Notes: generated from the sequence alone by a model not told the origin. Shown: positions 9,390 through 18,309, numbered from the stretch's first letter. The stretch is DNA of 64,000 nt from an uncultured bacterium (GCA_905215325.1 CAJMPP010000008.1:1-64000); one strand, 5' to 3'. A program made the numbers and translations.

Positions 9390-10316
9390 ATGGACATGGC
9401 TTCGAAGAAGATCAAGATCGAAGGTTCCAAGGAAAAGAGCGTGCGGGACGAAGGCAAGCCCGAGCTCTTGCGCGTGGAAGTCGGCGGTTTGCGCGCCAAA
9501 AGCTTCCAGCTTTCGGTGGGCGCGCTCGAGCAGGCGCTCCTGGCCGAGTTTCCCGCAGCGGATGCCGAGGAGTGGGACCGCACGGGCCTTCTGGTGGGCG
9601 ATCCGGCGGCGCCGGTGCGCGCGGTTGCCGTGGCGCTCGATCCCACGGTGGGCGCCATCGACGCGGCCGCCGATGCGGGCGCAAACGTGCTCGTCACGCA
9701 TCATCCGGCTTATCTGACGCCGCCCACGTCGTTTCAACCGGCCTCGTCGCCGGCGCTGAACTCCGGCGCCGTGGTGTATCGCGCCATCCAGCGGGGCGTG
9801 GCGCTCATGAACTTCCATACCGCCCTCGATGTTTCCGCCCGCGCCCAGCGTATGCTGCCCGGCATGCTGGGGCTGTCGCTGCGCGGGGTGGTGGAGCCGA
9901 AGGCGGGCTGTGCCGAGAAGGGCTACGGCCAGCTGTGCGCTCCTGCCGAGAAGATGACGCTCGGCCAGCTTGCCGCACGCTGCACCAGCGTGTTCGGCCG
10001 CGTACCGCGCGTGTGGGGGAGCTTCGACCGTGCGGTGGGCAGCATCGTCACCTGCACGGGGTCGGCGGGCCCCACGGGCCGCGCCGCGCTGGCCGCCGGC
10101 GCCGACGTGCTCGTGGCGGGCGAGGTCAAATATCATGACGCGCTCGACCTGTCCCAGGCCGGCATGGCCGTCATCGACTTGGGGCACGATACCTCCGAGC
10201 TGCCGTTTTGCGGCGTGCTCGCCGCCAGCGTGCGCGATGCAGGGGTGCCCGATGAGCTGGTCGCCGTCATATCGCAGCGCGACAGGTGGTCTTATCCCGA
10301 GGCAGTGCGCGTGTAA
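9390..10316 (+). CDS. Nif3/DUF34 family dinuclear-metal protein
   Basis: A 308-residue member of the Nif3-like family (often labelled GTP cyclohydrolase 1 type 2-like), a widespread toroidal dinuclear metal protein of uncertain cellular role. Visible family features are EEWDRTGLLVGDP, the metal motif VTHHPAYLTP, NFHTALD, CTGSAGP and DLGHDTSE near the C-terminus. The start at 9390 has AAGGACTTG upstream and adds a lysine-rich N-terminal stretch of about 45 residues before the usual start of the fold. The next gene is a coiled-coil zinc-ribbon protein, a common Nif3 neighbour, suggesting a linked function. Confidence 0.88.
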   Translation: MDMASKKIKIEGSKEKSVRDEGKPELLRVEVGGLRAKSFQLSVGALEQALLAEFPAADAEEWDRTGLLVGDPAAPVRAVAVALDPTVGAIDAAADAGANVLVTHHPAYLTPPTSFQPASSPALNSGAVVYRAIQRGVALMNFHTALDVSARAQRMLPGMLGLSLRGVVEPKAGCAEKGYGQLCAPAEKMTLGQLAARCTSVFGRVPRVWGSFDRAVGSIVTCTGSAGPTGRAALAAGADVLVAGEVKYHDALDLSQAGMAVIDLGHDTSELPFCGVLAASVRDAGVPDELVAVISQRDRWSYPEAVRV

Positions 10317-10381
10317 CTTGCAAACCGCGCCCTGCGCCGCGGTAAGGCTGCACGCGGGGCGCCCGAACGAAAAGGATTCGC

Positions 10382-11107
10382 ATGAGGATCGATTCCGAGG
10401 TTTTGGCCGCGTTTTTGCATATGCAGGAACTCGATGTGCAGATCATCCGCGCCGAGAAGCAGCTCCAGGAACTGCCCGAGCGCCAGGCCGTTGCCGATGC
10501 CATGGCGAAAAAGCGCGCCGTCGCCGCCAAGGCGGAACAGGTGGAAAAGCTTGCAGCCAAGGCAGAGGACAAGCTTGCGCGCATCACCGAGGAGGATGAC
10601 GGCCTGGCAGAGAAGGCCCGCCGCATCCAGGATGAGATCGCCCAGGCGCAAGGCGACTTCCGCACCGTCGATGCGCGTACCAAGGAGCTGACGGGCGTCC
10701 AAGAGCGCCGGGATGTCCTTGAGGAGGACATGCGCGTCATCGATGCCGAGCTGGAGAAGATCAAGGCGGTGCGCGCCCAGGTTGCCGCGGCTCTAGAGCA
10801 GCTCGAGGGTATCGAGCGCAGCTCCGGTGCAGCGTTTTCGCAGAAAGGCGGCGAGCTGAAGCAACGAATCGCCGACATGCAGGCCAAGCGCAAGGCCATG
10901 GCTCAGCGCGTGCCCGCCGACGACATGAAGCTCTACGAGCGCACCGCCGCAGCCACCGCCGGCGTGCCCTTGGCCTTGCTTGTGGAGGAGCGCTGCGGCG
11001 CATGCCGCACGCCCATCGAGCACGGGCGCGTGGTCGACATGCGCTCCCAGGGCAACGTGGCCACATGCCCCAACTGCGGTCGCCTGCTCATCTTGCAGGC
11101 GCATTAG
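10382..11107 (+). CDS. Coiled-coil protein with C-terminal C4 zinc ribbon
   Basis: The 241-residue protein is almost entirely charged helical coiled coil (about residues 10-190, rich in Ala, Glu, Lys), ending in a zinc ribbon with CGAC near residue 203 and CPNC near 228 (two CxxC pairs about 25 residues apart). This matches the zf-RING_7/C4-type zinc ribbon family, proposed to bind nucleic acid; the function is not established. The start follows CGAAAAGGATTCGC. It lies 65 bases after the Nif3 gene and is followed by a strong terminator. Confidence 0.85.
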   Translation: MRIDSEVLAAFLHMQELDVQIIRAEKQLQELPERQAVADAMAKKRAVAAKAEQVEKLAAKAEDKLARITEEDDGLAEKARRIQDEIAQAQGDFRTVDARTKELTGVQERRDVLEEDMRVIDAELEKIKAVRAQVAAALEQLEGIERSSGAAFSQKGGELKQRIADMQAKRKAMAQRVPADDMKLYERTAAATAGVPLALLVEERCGACRTPIEHGRVVDMRSQGNVATCPNCGRLLILQAH

Positions 11108-11134
11108 GGTGCTGCTTCGCTTACAGAACGTAAG

Positions 11135-11168
11135 AAGGCCCCTGCTCACAGAGCAGGGGCCTTCGTTT
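11135..11168. terminator. Rho-independent, probably bidirectional terminator
   Basis: A perfect 13-bp stem (AAGGCCCCTGCTC at 11135-11147, complement at 11151-11163) with a 3-base loop is followed by CGTTTT. It lies between the convergent zinc-ribbon gene and rpmB and could serve both. Confidence 0.9.
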
Positions 11169-11195
11169 TCCCGTGTGGGATGTTCCGCGAAGGTG

Positions 11196-11387
11196 TTACG
11201 CGCGGGTGACCTTGCCGGCCTTCATGCACTTGGTGCAGACGTTGGCCTTGCGGACATGGCCCTTGGCGTCCTTGATGGTGACCTTCTGGATGTTGGGACG
11301 GAACCAACGGTTCGTCACGCGGTGGGAATGGCTGACGTTACGACCGGCAACGGGGCCCTTACCGCAGATTTCGCAAACTTTAGACAT
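11196..11387 (-). CDS. rpmB: Large ribosomal subunit protein bL28
   Basis: A 63-residue ribosomal protein with the family opening SKVCEICGKGP, the basic middle SHSHRVTNRWFRPN, and a C-terminal CTKCMKAGKV. The paired Cys residues (CEIC and CTKC) make this the zinc-binding (C+) form. It is transcribed divergently from the Asp23 gene and separated from the convergent upstream gene by a terminator. The start is the ATG at 11387, preceded on its strand by GGAGTGATGAATA. Confidence 0.97.
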   Translation of the reverse strand: MSKVCEICGKGPVAGRNVSHSHRVTNRWFRPNIQKVTIKDAKGHVRKANVCTKCMKAGKVTRA

Positions 11388-11509
11388 TATTCATCACTCC
11401 ATGTACCTAGGTTGCATGTATCGGCGCGAACGCCGCTCTTGCACAAAAAGCCCTCCAACTATACCACACGCACTCGACTGATCACAAGATTATTTCGTGT
11501 TTATGCCTT

Positions 11510-11557
11510 GCATGCGCCATGCATGCATACCGTCTGCACAATTGCATGCGCTATACT
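11510..11557 (+). promoter_or_regulatory. Three TGCATGC palindromes and -10 box upstream of Asp23 gene
   Basis: GCATGC occurs at 11510-11515, 11521-11526 and 11544-11549, each preceded by T. The last abuts TATACT (11552-11557), a good -10 hexamer 48 bases before the Asp23 start. The same palindrome is clustered upstream of three other genes in this window, so it may be a regulator site; the regulator is unknown. Confidence 0.5.
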
Positions 11558-11604
11558 GCCAGCAGAAGTTTCGAGCCCGCATATGCGTGCCAGAAAGGAA
11601 CGCC

Positions 11605-11952
11605 ATGAACGATACCATTCCCGGCAACCTCCATGTTGCCAACGATGTCCTGGCCGACATGGTCGGCAACGCCGCGCTCGAGTGCTACGGCGTCGTCGGC
11701 ATGGCCGCACCTTCCGCTGCCGACGGGATCGCCAAGATCTTGCCTGCCAGCCGCCTGCGCCGCGGCGTGACGGTCACCGCCACCGACGCCGGCGTGCACG
11801 TTGCGCTGTACGTCGTCATCGAGTACGGCACCAATATCAACACGGTGTCCCAGAACCTGGTCGACCAGGTCACGTTCGTCTTGAAGGAGTATGCGCGCGT
11901 CCCGCTGGACGGGGTTGAAGTGCATGTGCAGGGCGTGAAGGTCCGCAAGTAG
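11605..11952 (+). CDS. Asp23/Gls24 family envelope-stress protein
   Basis: The 115-residue protein matches the short Asp23 (YloU-like) family: a GNAALECYGVVGM core followed by a beta-rich VHVALYVVIEYG segment and a VQGVKVRK tail. Homologues are membrane-associated proteins commonly encoded directly before the DAK-domain fatty acid kinase, exactly as here (51-base gap), implying co-transcription and a role linked to envelope lipid handling. The start at 11605 is preceded by CAGAAAGGAACGCC; longer in-frame extensions lack a ribosome site. Divergent rpmB shares the upstream region. Confidence 0.88.
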   Translation: MNDTIPGNLHVANDVLADMVGNAALECYGVVGMAAPSAADGIAKILPASRLRRGVTVTATDAGVHVALYVVIEYGTNINTVSQNLVDQVTFVLKEYARVPLDGVEVHVQGVKVRK

Positions 11953-12002
11953 CGCGCGCCCAAGCGCCTTGCCGCCTGCCCTAATGAAGGAGAATCCCAT
12001 CA

Positions 12003-13634
12003 ATGTCTAGTACCTATACCAGCAACGACCTGGTCAACGCCATCGCGGCCGCCAGCAAAAACCTCAGCGCGCGCAAAGACGAGGTCAACCGCCTCAACGT
12101 CTTCCCGGTGCCCGATGGCGACACCGGCACGAACATGTCGCTGACGCTGGAATCCGTCGTTGCAAGCCTGGCCAAGCTGCCCATCGGCGCCTCCGCCGTC
12201 GAGATCCGCAAGGCCATCACCACCGGCGCGCTCATGGGCGCGCGCGGCAACTCCGGCGTCATCACCTCGCAGATCCTGCGCGGCCTGTGCGAAGGCTCCA
12301 ACGGCTTCGACGCCGTTAGCGCCGAGTCCATCGAGTCCGCCCTGGCAAAGGCCCAGGACGTGGCGTTCCACGCGGTGCGCAAGCCCGTCGAGGGCACCAT
12401 CCTCACCGTGCTGAAGGACTCCGCTGCCGCCGCCAAGTATGCCCGCAAGAAGAAGATGTCGGCCGATGAGGCGCTGTCCTACGTCGTCGAGCAGGCGTAT
12501 GCCAGCGTGCAGCGCACGCCCGAGCTGCTCCCCGTGCTGAAGGAGAACGGCGTGGTGGACTCCGGCGGCTACGGCCTCGCCATCCTCATCGACGGCTTCG
12601 TGGCCGCCCTCACGGGCAAGGAGGGCCCGCTCGTCGACGAGCTGGCCTTCGCGCGCGACGCCGCTCCGAAGGTCGAGATCGAGCAGATCAACGACTGGGA
12701 GGGCAGCGAGTTCACCTACTGCAACGAGTTCCTGGTGGATTCCGACGTGCTCGACAAGGCCGAGGCGCTGGACTTCCTGGCAACCATGGGCGACTGCGAG
12801 CTGTGCGTAGGCGAGGCCCCGAAGTTCAAGGTGCACGTGCACTCCAACACGCCCGACAAGGTGCTGGCGTACTTCCTCGAGCGCGGCCAGATCTCCGAGG
12901 TGTTCATCCACAACATGAAGCTGCAGTCCGAGGAGCGCACCGAGAAGCTCGAGGCCGAGCAGCACGCCGAGCGCAAGCCGCTCGGGTTTGTGGCAGTCGC
13001 CGCCGGCCAGGGCAACGCCAAGATCTTGGAGTCGCTCGGCGTCGACGTCGTCGTCTCCGGCGGTCAGACCATGAACCCCTCCACGAAGGACCTGCTCGAT
13101 GCCGCCGCCAAGGTCAACGCCGATGCGGTCATCTTCCTTCCGAACAACAAGAACATCATCATGGCCGCCCAGTCCGCCTGCGAGCTGTCCGACATCCCGG
13201 CGGGCGTCGTGCCCACCAAGTCCGTGCCGCAGGCCTTCGCCGCCATGTTCGGCGTGGACGGCGAGGCATCGCTCGAGGACAACGTCGAGGCCATGACCGA
13301 GGCGTTCGCCGACGTCAAGACCGGCGAGGTCACCACCGCCATCAAGGATTCCAAGGACGCCGAGGGCAACGCCATCGCCGACGGCGACGTCATCGGCATC
13401 GCCGACGGCGCCATCCATGCCGTGGGCAGCAGCGTCTCCGATGTGGTCATGGGCTTGCTCGAGCATATGGAGGCCGAAGATTGCGATACCTGCACGCTGC
13501 TCGCCGGCGAAGATTTCTCCGACGAGGACTTCCAGGCGCTGCAGGAGCGCATCGAGCAAGCCTACGAGGACCTGGAGATCGACGCGCACCGCGGCGATCA
13601 GCCCCTGTATCCCATCGTCTTCTCCGTGGAGTAG
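12003..13634 (+). CDS. FakA-like DAK2-domain kinase (fatty acid kinase, catalytic subunit)
   Basis: The 543-residue protein has an N-terminal DhaL/DAK2 ATP-binding domain with the diagnostic VFPVPDGDTGTNM (residues about 37-49) and ARGNSGVITSQILRG, a middle domain, and a C-terminal domain shared by FakA/YloV proteins. Family members phosphorylate fatty acids held by FakB (DegV-fold) proteins; the acyl phosphate then feeds PlsX/PlsY. A plsX gene lies 5 kb downstream, but no FakB-like gene is in the window. It follows Asp23 closely, after AAGGAGAATC. The repeated Asp/Glu-rich C-terminus is typical of high-GC homologues. Confidence 0.9.
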   Translation: MSSTYTSNDLVNAIAAASKNLSARKDEVNRLNVFPVPDGDTGTNMSLTLESVVASLAKLPIGASAVEIRKAITTGALMGARGNSGVITSQILRGLCEGSNGFDAVSAESIESALAKAQDVAFHAVRKPVEGTILTVLKDSAAAAKYARKKKMSADEALSYVVEQAYASVQRTPELLPVLKENGVVDSGGYGLAILIDGFVAALTGKEGPLVDELAFARDAAPKVEIEQINDWEGSEFTYCNEFLVDSDVLDKAEALDFLATMGDCELCVGEAPKFKVHVHSNTPDKVLAYFLERGQISEVFIHNMKLQSEERTEKLEAEQHAERKPLGFVAVAAGQGNAKILESLGVDVVVSGGQTMNPSTKDLLDAAAKVNADAVIFLPNNKNIIMAAQSACELSDIPAGVVPTKSVPQAFAAMFGVDGEASLEDNVEAMTEAFADVKTGEVTTAIKDSKDAEGNAIADGDVIGIADGAIHAVGSSVSDVVMGLLEHMEAEDCDTCTLLAGEDFSDEDFQALQERIEQAYEDLEIDAHRGDQPLYPIVFSVE

Positions 13635-13643
13635 GGCGGCAAC

Positions 13644-15815
13644 GTGGCCGATAGGCTCGCAGCAACATTAGCCTTAGATGAACCCGCGTCGCGCGTGAAG
13701 CTGGTCAGCCCGGCTCGCGCGCAGGCGCTTGCGGGTTTGGGCGTGCGCACGGTCCGTGACCTGCTCACGCACTTCCCCCGACGCTACATAGACCTGTCGA
13801 AGCGCGAGACCGTCGCCGGCGCGCGCATCGGCGGGTCGTGCACTATCCAGGGGTCCGTCCACGAGGTCAAGCTCAAACGCCCGCGTCCCAACCTTACGTT
13901 GGTCGAGATCGCGGTGGTGGACGCAACCGGCGTGCTCATGGTCACATGCTTTCGCCAGCCTTGGTTGAAAGACCAGCTCAAACCCGGCATGGGCATCGCC
14001 GTCGCCGGCAAGGTGGAGTTCGACTATGGCTTCAAGCGCATGGTGAACCCCTATATCGAGCAGCTCGGCGACGGGCAGGTGGCCGAGGGCATGATCATCC
14101 CCGTGCATCCCGCATGCGAGAAGATCTCGGCCGCGTGGATGCGCCGTTTGGTTGGAAACGCGCTCGATGCCGCGCAAGGCTGTTACGATCCGCTGCCGCT
14201 TGATCTGCGCGCGCGGTATCGGCTTATGGCCCGCGGCGCCGCGCTGTCGTGCATCCATTTCCCGCATACCATGGAGGAGGTCGCCGAAGCGCGCCGCCGC
14301 CTGGTGTACGAGGAGCTGCTGCTGCTCGAGCTCGCGCTCATGTCGCAGGCTGCGCAGCGTGCCGCCGGCGCGCAGCCGACGGCGCATGTTGTGGACGGCC
14401 CGTGCGCGGCGGCGCTCGACTGCGTCATGCCGTTCACCCTTACCGAAGAACAGCAACAGGCCCGCGCCGACATCCTTGCGCGCATGGCGGCGCCCGAGAT
14501 GGCCAACCATATGCTGCTCGGCGACGTGGGCACGGGCAAGACCGCCGTCGCGGCGTTCGCCCTTGCCGCGGTGGCCGATACGGGCACCCAGGCGGCGCTC
14601 ATGGCGCCCACCGAGGTGCTCGCGCGTCAGCATGCCGCGTCGCTGGGGAAGTGGTTCGACGAAGTGGGCGTCACCTGGGGCCTGCTCACCGGCTCCACGC
14701 CCGATGACGAGCGCGCCCGTCTGCTCGAAGGCGCCGCCGACGGCGGCATCTGCGCGCTCATCGGGACGCATGCCCTGCTCGAGCCCGATGTGCGCTTCAA
14801 ACGCCTCACGCTCGCGGTCGTCGACGAGCAGCAGCGCTTCGGCGTTGAGCAGCGCGCGGCGCTTCTTTCCAAAGGGCAAGCCCCCGATGCGCTCTACCTG
14901 ACCGCCACGCCCATTCCCCGCACGCTCGCGCTTGCCGTGTTCGGCGACATGACGCTGTCCTATATCAGGCACCGTCCCAACGACTCGGCCCGCCGCACCA
15001 CGCACGTCGTGTCGAAGGCCAATCAGGGCAGGGCGTACGATGCGGCGCGCGAGGCGCTTGCGCGCGGCGAGCAGGTGTACGTGGTCTGCCCGCTTATCGG
15101 ACAGGATGCCGATGCGCGCGACAAGCGGGCAGGCGGCCGGGGCAGGGAAGCCGATGAGGAGGCCTACGAGTTCGCGTCCATCAGCATCGAGTCGGACGCC
15201 GATTTCGCCGGCGACGACGTTACGGCGGCAACCAAGGAGGCGGCCTATCTGCAGCAGACGGTGTTCGCCGATTGGCGCGTGGAGCTTCTGCACGGGCGCA
15301 TGAAGCCCGCCGACAAGGACGCCGTCATGGGCCGGTTCCGCGACAACGAGACGCAGGTGCTCGTGGCGACCACCGTCATCGAGGTGGGCGTGGACGTGCC
15401 CAACGCCACGGTCATGATCGTCATGGACGCCGACCGTTTCGGGCTCTCGCAGCTCCATCAGCTGCGCGGGCGCGTGGGCCGTGGCGAGAAGCCGGCGCAG
15501 GTGTTTTTGGTCTCCACCTCGAAATCCGAGCAGTCCCTGGCGCGCCTTGCCGCCATGGAGCGCACCGATGACGGCTTCGAGCTGGCGAAATACGACTTGT
15601 CGCTGCGGCGCGAGGGCGACATCCTGGGCAACCGGCAAAGCGGGGCGAGCGCGTTGAAGCTCGTCAACATCGTGCGCGACGAGCGGGTCATCCAGGCCGC
15701 GCACGCCGATGCCGCCGCCATCATGGCGGCCGACCCCGGGCTTTCCGAGCCCGATCACCAGGCGCTCGCGCTCGAGCTTCGCCGCACGTTTCCCGAGCAG
15801 GCGCCCGCAAGATAG
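13644..15815 (+). CDS. recG: ATP-dependent DNA helicase RecG
   Basis: Branch-migrating helicase that remodels stalled replication forks. The 723-residue protein has the N-terminal OB-fold wedge domain (residues about 60-150), Walker A GDVGTGKTA near 14520, DEQQRFG near 14823, TATPIPRTLA, and the RecG-type C-terminal motifs TTVIEVGVDVPNA and QLRGRVGRG. A GTG start at 13644 lies 9 bases after the FakA-like gene, so the two are probably co-transcribed; the ribosome site GTAGGGCGGC is weak. About 40 extra acidic residues (about 15106-15235) separate CPLIGQD from the normally adjoining helicase segment ending LLHGRM. Confidence 0.95.
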   Translation: MADRLAATLALDEPASRVKLVSPARAQALAGLGVRTVRDLLTHFPRRYIDLSKRETVAGARIGGSCTIQGSVHEVKLKRPRPNLTLVEIAVVDATGVLMVTCFRQPWLKDQLKPGMGIAVAGKVEFDYGFKRMVNPYIEQLGDGQVAEGMIIPVHPACEKISAAWMRRLVGNALDAAQGCYDPLPLDLRARYRLMARGAALSCIHFPHTMEEVAEARRRLVYEELLLLELALMSQAAQRAAGAQPTAHVVDGPCAAALDCVMPFTLTEEQQQARADILARMAAPEMANHMLLGDVGTGKTAVAAFALAAVADTGTQAALMAPTEVLARQHAASLGKWFDEVGVTWGLLTGSTPDDERARLLEGAADGGICALIGTHALLEPDVRFKRLTLAVVDEQQRFGVEQRAALLSKGQAPDALYLTATPIPRTLALAVFGDMTLSYIRHRPNDSARRTTHVVSKANQGRAYDAAREALARGEQVYVVCPLIGQDADARDKRAGGRGREADEEAYEFASISIESDADFAGDDVTAATKEAAYLQQTVFADWRVELLHGRMKPADKDAVMGRFRDNETQVLVATTVIEVGVDVPNATVMIVMDADRFGLSQLHQLRGRVGRGEKPAQVFLVSTSKSEQSLARLAAMERTDDGFELAKYDLSLRREGDILGNRQSGASALKLVNIVRDERVIQAAHADAAAIMAADPGLSEPDHQALALELRRTFPEQAPAR

Positions 15816-15827
15816 CCGATACGTTTC

Positions 15828-15854
15828 GAACCGCGTCCTGTGACGGCGCGGTTC
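15828..15854 (+). other. Hairpin between recG and rsmD
   Basis: GAACCGCG (15828-15835) and its exact complement (15847-15854) flank an 11-base loop in the short recG-rsmD gap. No T-run follows, so it is more likely an mRNA structure than a terminator. Confidence 0.4.
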
Positions 15855-15869
15855 CAGAAAGAGGTAGCT

Positions 15870-16469
15870 ATGAGGATCATCGCAGGTCAGTTTCGCGGTC
15901 GAACGCTGGCCGCACCTAAGGGCGACGGCACCCGTCCCACCACCGACCGCGTGCGCGAGTCGCTCATGAGCGCCGTGTTCAGCCAACGCGGCGGCTTCGA
16001 GGACGCCGTGGTGCTCGACGCGTTCGCAGGGTCGGGCGCGCTCGGCCTGGAGGCCCTGTCGCGCGGCGCGGCCCGCGCGGTGTTCTACGAGTGCGCCCCC
16101 GAGGCGGCGAAGGTCGTGCAGAAAAACGTGGCGAACCTGGGCCTCGAGCCGGCTCGCGCCACCGTCACGCGCGCCGACGTCATCGAGCGCGCCCCGCAGT
16201 TCGCCCGCCCGCCGTTCGATCTGATCTTTCTGGATCCGCCCTATGCCTACGACGCCATGGCGGTGCTGGGCATGGCGGCGGGTTTGGTGGAGCGCGGCGT
16301 GGCGTCCTCCGATGCCATCGTGGTCTACGAGCATTCGCTTGCCGGCAACGATGCGGCGGCTTTGGCCGCCGCTGAGCTGGGCTTTGAGCTTGCATCCCGC
16401 AAGAAGTACGGCGATACTGCCGTGGACGTGCTGCGCGCCGGCGAGCGCGCCGCGTCCGATAACGACTAA
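15870..16469 (+). CDS. rsmD: 16S rRNA (guanine966-N2)-methyltransferase RsmD
   Basis: A 199-residue SAM-dependent methyltransferase acting on the 30S subunit. Features: MRIIAGQFRGR opening, RPTTDRVRESLMS, the SAM-binding LDAFAGSGALGLEALSRGA, and the catalytic LDPPYAYD. The order rsmD-coaD (14-base gap) is widely conserved in bacteria and supports both calls. The ATG at 15870 is preferred over a GTG ten codons earlier because AAAGAGGTAG precedes it and the family signature begins at residue 1. Confidence 0.94.
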   Translation: MRIIAGQFRGRTLAAPKGDGTRPTTDRVRESLMSAVFSQRGGFEDAVVLDAFAGSGALGLEALSRGAARAVFYECAPEAAKVVQKNVANLGLEPARATVTRADVIERAPQFARPPFDLIFLDPPYAYDAMAVLGMAAGLVERGVASSDAIVVYEHSLAGNDAAALAAAELGFELASRKKYGDTAVDVLRAGERAASDND

Positions 16470-16483
16470 GAAGGAGCAGCGTC

Positions 16484-16969
16484 ATGAAACGCGCATTGAC
16501 CCCTGGCACGTTCGACCCCATCACCTCGGGGCATCTCGACGTCATCGCCCGAGCCTCCCAGCTGGTGGATGAGGTGGTGGTCGCCGTGGCCGATTCCCAG
16601 AAGAAAGGCCCTTTGTTCACGCTCGAGGAGCGTGTCGAGCTGGTCCGTCAGGCCACCGCGCATCTGCCCAATGTGCGCGTGGAGCCCTTCAGGGGCCTGC
16701 TCGTCGATTTCGCCAAGGAGCTCGATGCCACCGTGGTGGTCAAGGGCCTGCGAGCCATCACCGACTTCGAGTACGAGTTCCAGATGACAGCCATGAACTA
16801 TCAGCTCTCCCCGCAGCTGGAAACGCTGTTCATCATGTCCCCGCCGCAGTACATGTACCTGTCCAGCTCCATCGTGCGCGAGATCTCGAAGATGGGCGGG
16901 GACATCCAGCAGTTCGTGCCGCCTTGCGTGTACGAGGCGCTCAAGAAGAAGTACGCGAACCTGCAGTAA
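16484..16969 (+). CDS. coaD: Phosphopantetheine adenylyltransferase
   Basis: Penultimate enzyme of coenzyme A synthesis, converting 4'-phosphopantetheine and ATP to dephospho-CoA. The 161-residue length is standard. Motifs: PGTFDPITSGHLD (nucleotidyltransferase HxGH-like signature), VKGLRAITDFEYE, and SSSIVREISKMGGD. The ribosome site AAGGAGCAGCGTC is strong. It sits 14 bases after rsmD. A pantothenate transporter pair (yhdT-panF) occurs at 51-53 kb, consistent with CoA made from imported vitamin, though absence of panBCD cannot be judged from one window. Confidence 0.96.
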   Translation: MKRALTPGTFDPITSGHLDVIARASQLVDEVVVAVADSQKKGPLFTLEERVELVRQATAHLPNVRVEPFRGLLVDFAKELDATVVVKGLRAITDFEYEFQMTAMNYQLSPQLETLFIMSPPQYMYLSSSIVREISKMGGDIQQFVPPCVYEALKKKYANLQ

Positions 16970-17272
16970 GGCGGATGCCCGCTGCCGGGTCTTTTCGCGG
17001 TTGGCGAAGCGCTGCTGTGGCGTCGCCCTTGCGCAGGGCCGTTGCCGCCCGTCCGCATTCGGGCGGGCGAGGCGCCTGCCGCCAAAGGGCCTTTGCGCAC
17101 GTCCGCCGCGCCCAGCCCCGCGCCCGGGCCAAGCCATATCGTATGTGCATGCTTTGTTGTTCAGGTGCAAGCGGCGGGCGGCATGCTATCATGCTTATCT
17201 GCATGCGTGGCCTTATGCCCGTGTGCCTAAACGCAGTTTTCAAACGCAGCAAGCCTGGGTGGAAGGATCATC
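16970..17272. other. Gene-free region before the SepIVA-like gene
   Basis: No credible coding frame. A GCCCG/CGGGC hairpin lies near 17047-17065. Three GCATGC palindromes occur at 17147, 17181 and 17201, followed by the ribosome site GGAAGGATCATC before 17273. A TATCAT at 17187-17192 could be a -10 box. Confidence 0.5.
17147..17206 (+). promoter_or_regulatory. GCATGC palindrome cluster upstream of SepIVA-like gene
   Basis: GCATGC at 17147-17152, 17181-17186 and 17201-17206; the last reads TGCATGCG. A possible -10 (TATCAT) overlaps the second site. The same palindrome clusters upstream of the Asp23 gene, rpmF and thrS. Confidence 0.45.
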
Positions 17273-17749
17273 ATGGACGAAACAGGGGTTCTGGGGCTTT
17301 TGGAAGAGCTCTCGATTCTGCTTGAGGACTCTAAGCCGGTGTTCGGCAAGGGCAACCTGCGCCAGGTGGATATCGCTGCAGCTTTCGAGATCATGGACGA
17401 GATCCGCGACACGTTCCCCAGCGAGTTCTCGCAGTCGCGCCAGATCGTGCGCGAGCGTCAAAGCCTGCTCGATGATGCCGAGGCCGAGGCCAACCGCATG
17501 ATCGAGGATGCGCGCAGCCAGGCGATGACCATCGCCTCCGAGCAGGAGATCGTGCGCATCTCCCAGCAGCAGGCCGACCAGCTGGTCGCCGACGCGCGCG
17601 AGCTCGAGCGCCAGACGCGCGCCGGTGCGGAAGATTACGCAGACGAGGTGTTCGGCCACGTCGAGCAAAGCCTTGATACGCTGCTCAACAACGTGCGCCG
17701 TTGCCGCGATCGCCTCAACGCCAATGCCATGGCGCAGGGTCGCCAATAA
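17273..17749 (+). CDS. SepIVA-like coiled-coil cell-division protein
   Basis: A 158-residue, highly charged, helical protein without membrane segments; residues about 50-130 form a continuous coiled coil (DDAEAEANRMIEDARSQAM is typical of ATP synthase b-like/DivIVA-like chains). In mycobacteria the DivIVA-like septation protein SepIVA sits directly before a DUF177 gene and rnc, the arrangement seen here (DUF177, rpmF, plsX, rnc follow). The septal role is inferred from that context and the shape of the protein. Its stop codon overlaps the next start (TAATG), so translation is coupled. Confidence 0.75.
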   Translation: MDETGVLGLLEELSILLEDSKPVFGKGNLRQVDIAAAFEIMDEIRDTFPSEFSQSRQIVRERQSLLDDAEAEANRMIEDARSQAMTIASEQEIVRISQQQADQLVADARELERQTRAGAEDYADEVFGHVEQSLDTLLNNVRRCRDRLNANAMAQGRQ

Positions 17750-18309
17750 TGGATGCCGTGAAGTTCGAGGTCCCGCCGGAGCTCTTCGTTACCACGGAGA
17801 GCTCCTCTTTTGCAGGGCAGCTTGCCTTGGGGACGCTTGAGGCGGGCCCCGATACCTATACGTTCCCGCAGCCCGTTGACTGGAACGTCACCGTCACCAA
17901 CACCGGGGACGCGCTTCTGGTCATGGGCAGCGCCCGCGGCACGGCAACGGTCGCGTGCGCGCGCTGCCTGGATGACTTCCAGGTGGACCTCAACGGCGAG
18001 GTGGAAGGCTACTTCCTGCTCTCCGAGGACGGTCCGGCCCCTGAGGACATGGACGACGACGAGTTCGAGGCGCTCGGCGCTGACAAGATCCTCGACTTGG
18101 AACCGCTCATCATCGCCGCGCTTCTGGTGGAGGCTCCGCTCGTGCCCCTGTGCCGAGAGGACTGCGCCGGCTTGTGCGCGCAGTGCGGTGCCAACCTCAA
18201 CGAGGGGCTATGCGCATGTTCCGCTCAGCCCGATGACGGCCTGCCGCGCATGTCCGACGGCCGTGTCAGCCCATTCGCAGCATTGAAGGATCTGGATCTG
18301 GGCGAGTAG
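17749..18309 (+). CDS. DUF177/YceD family protein
   Basis: A 186-residue protein of the YceD family encoded before rpmF in very many bacteria. It has the family CARCLDDF motif (residues about 66-73) and a C-terminal Cys-rich end with CREDCAGLCAQCGANLN. YceD homologues are linked to 23S rRNA or ribosome homeostasis; no enzymatic activity is established. The start overlaps the stop of the SepIVA-like gene by one base, indicating translational coupling, and the following gene is rpmF as usual. Confidence 0.9.
   Translation: MDAVKFEVPPELFVTTESSSFAGQLALGTLEAGPDTYTFPQPVDWNVTVTNTGDALLVMGSARGTATVACARCLDDFQVDLNGEVEGYFLLSEDGPAPEDMDDDEFEALGADKILDLEPLIIAALLVEAPLVPLCREDCAGLCAQCGANLNEGLCACSAQPDDGLPRMSDGRVSPFAALKDLDLGE

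Noticed and set aside
13674..16334. Reverse-strand open frame of 886 codons across recG and rsmD
   Set aside because: His/Arg/Ala-rich antisense translation without domains; forward genes are well supported.
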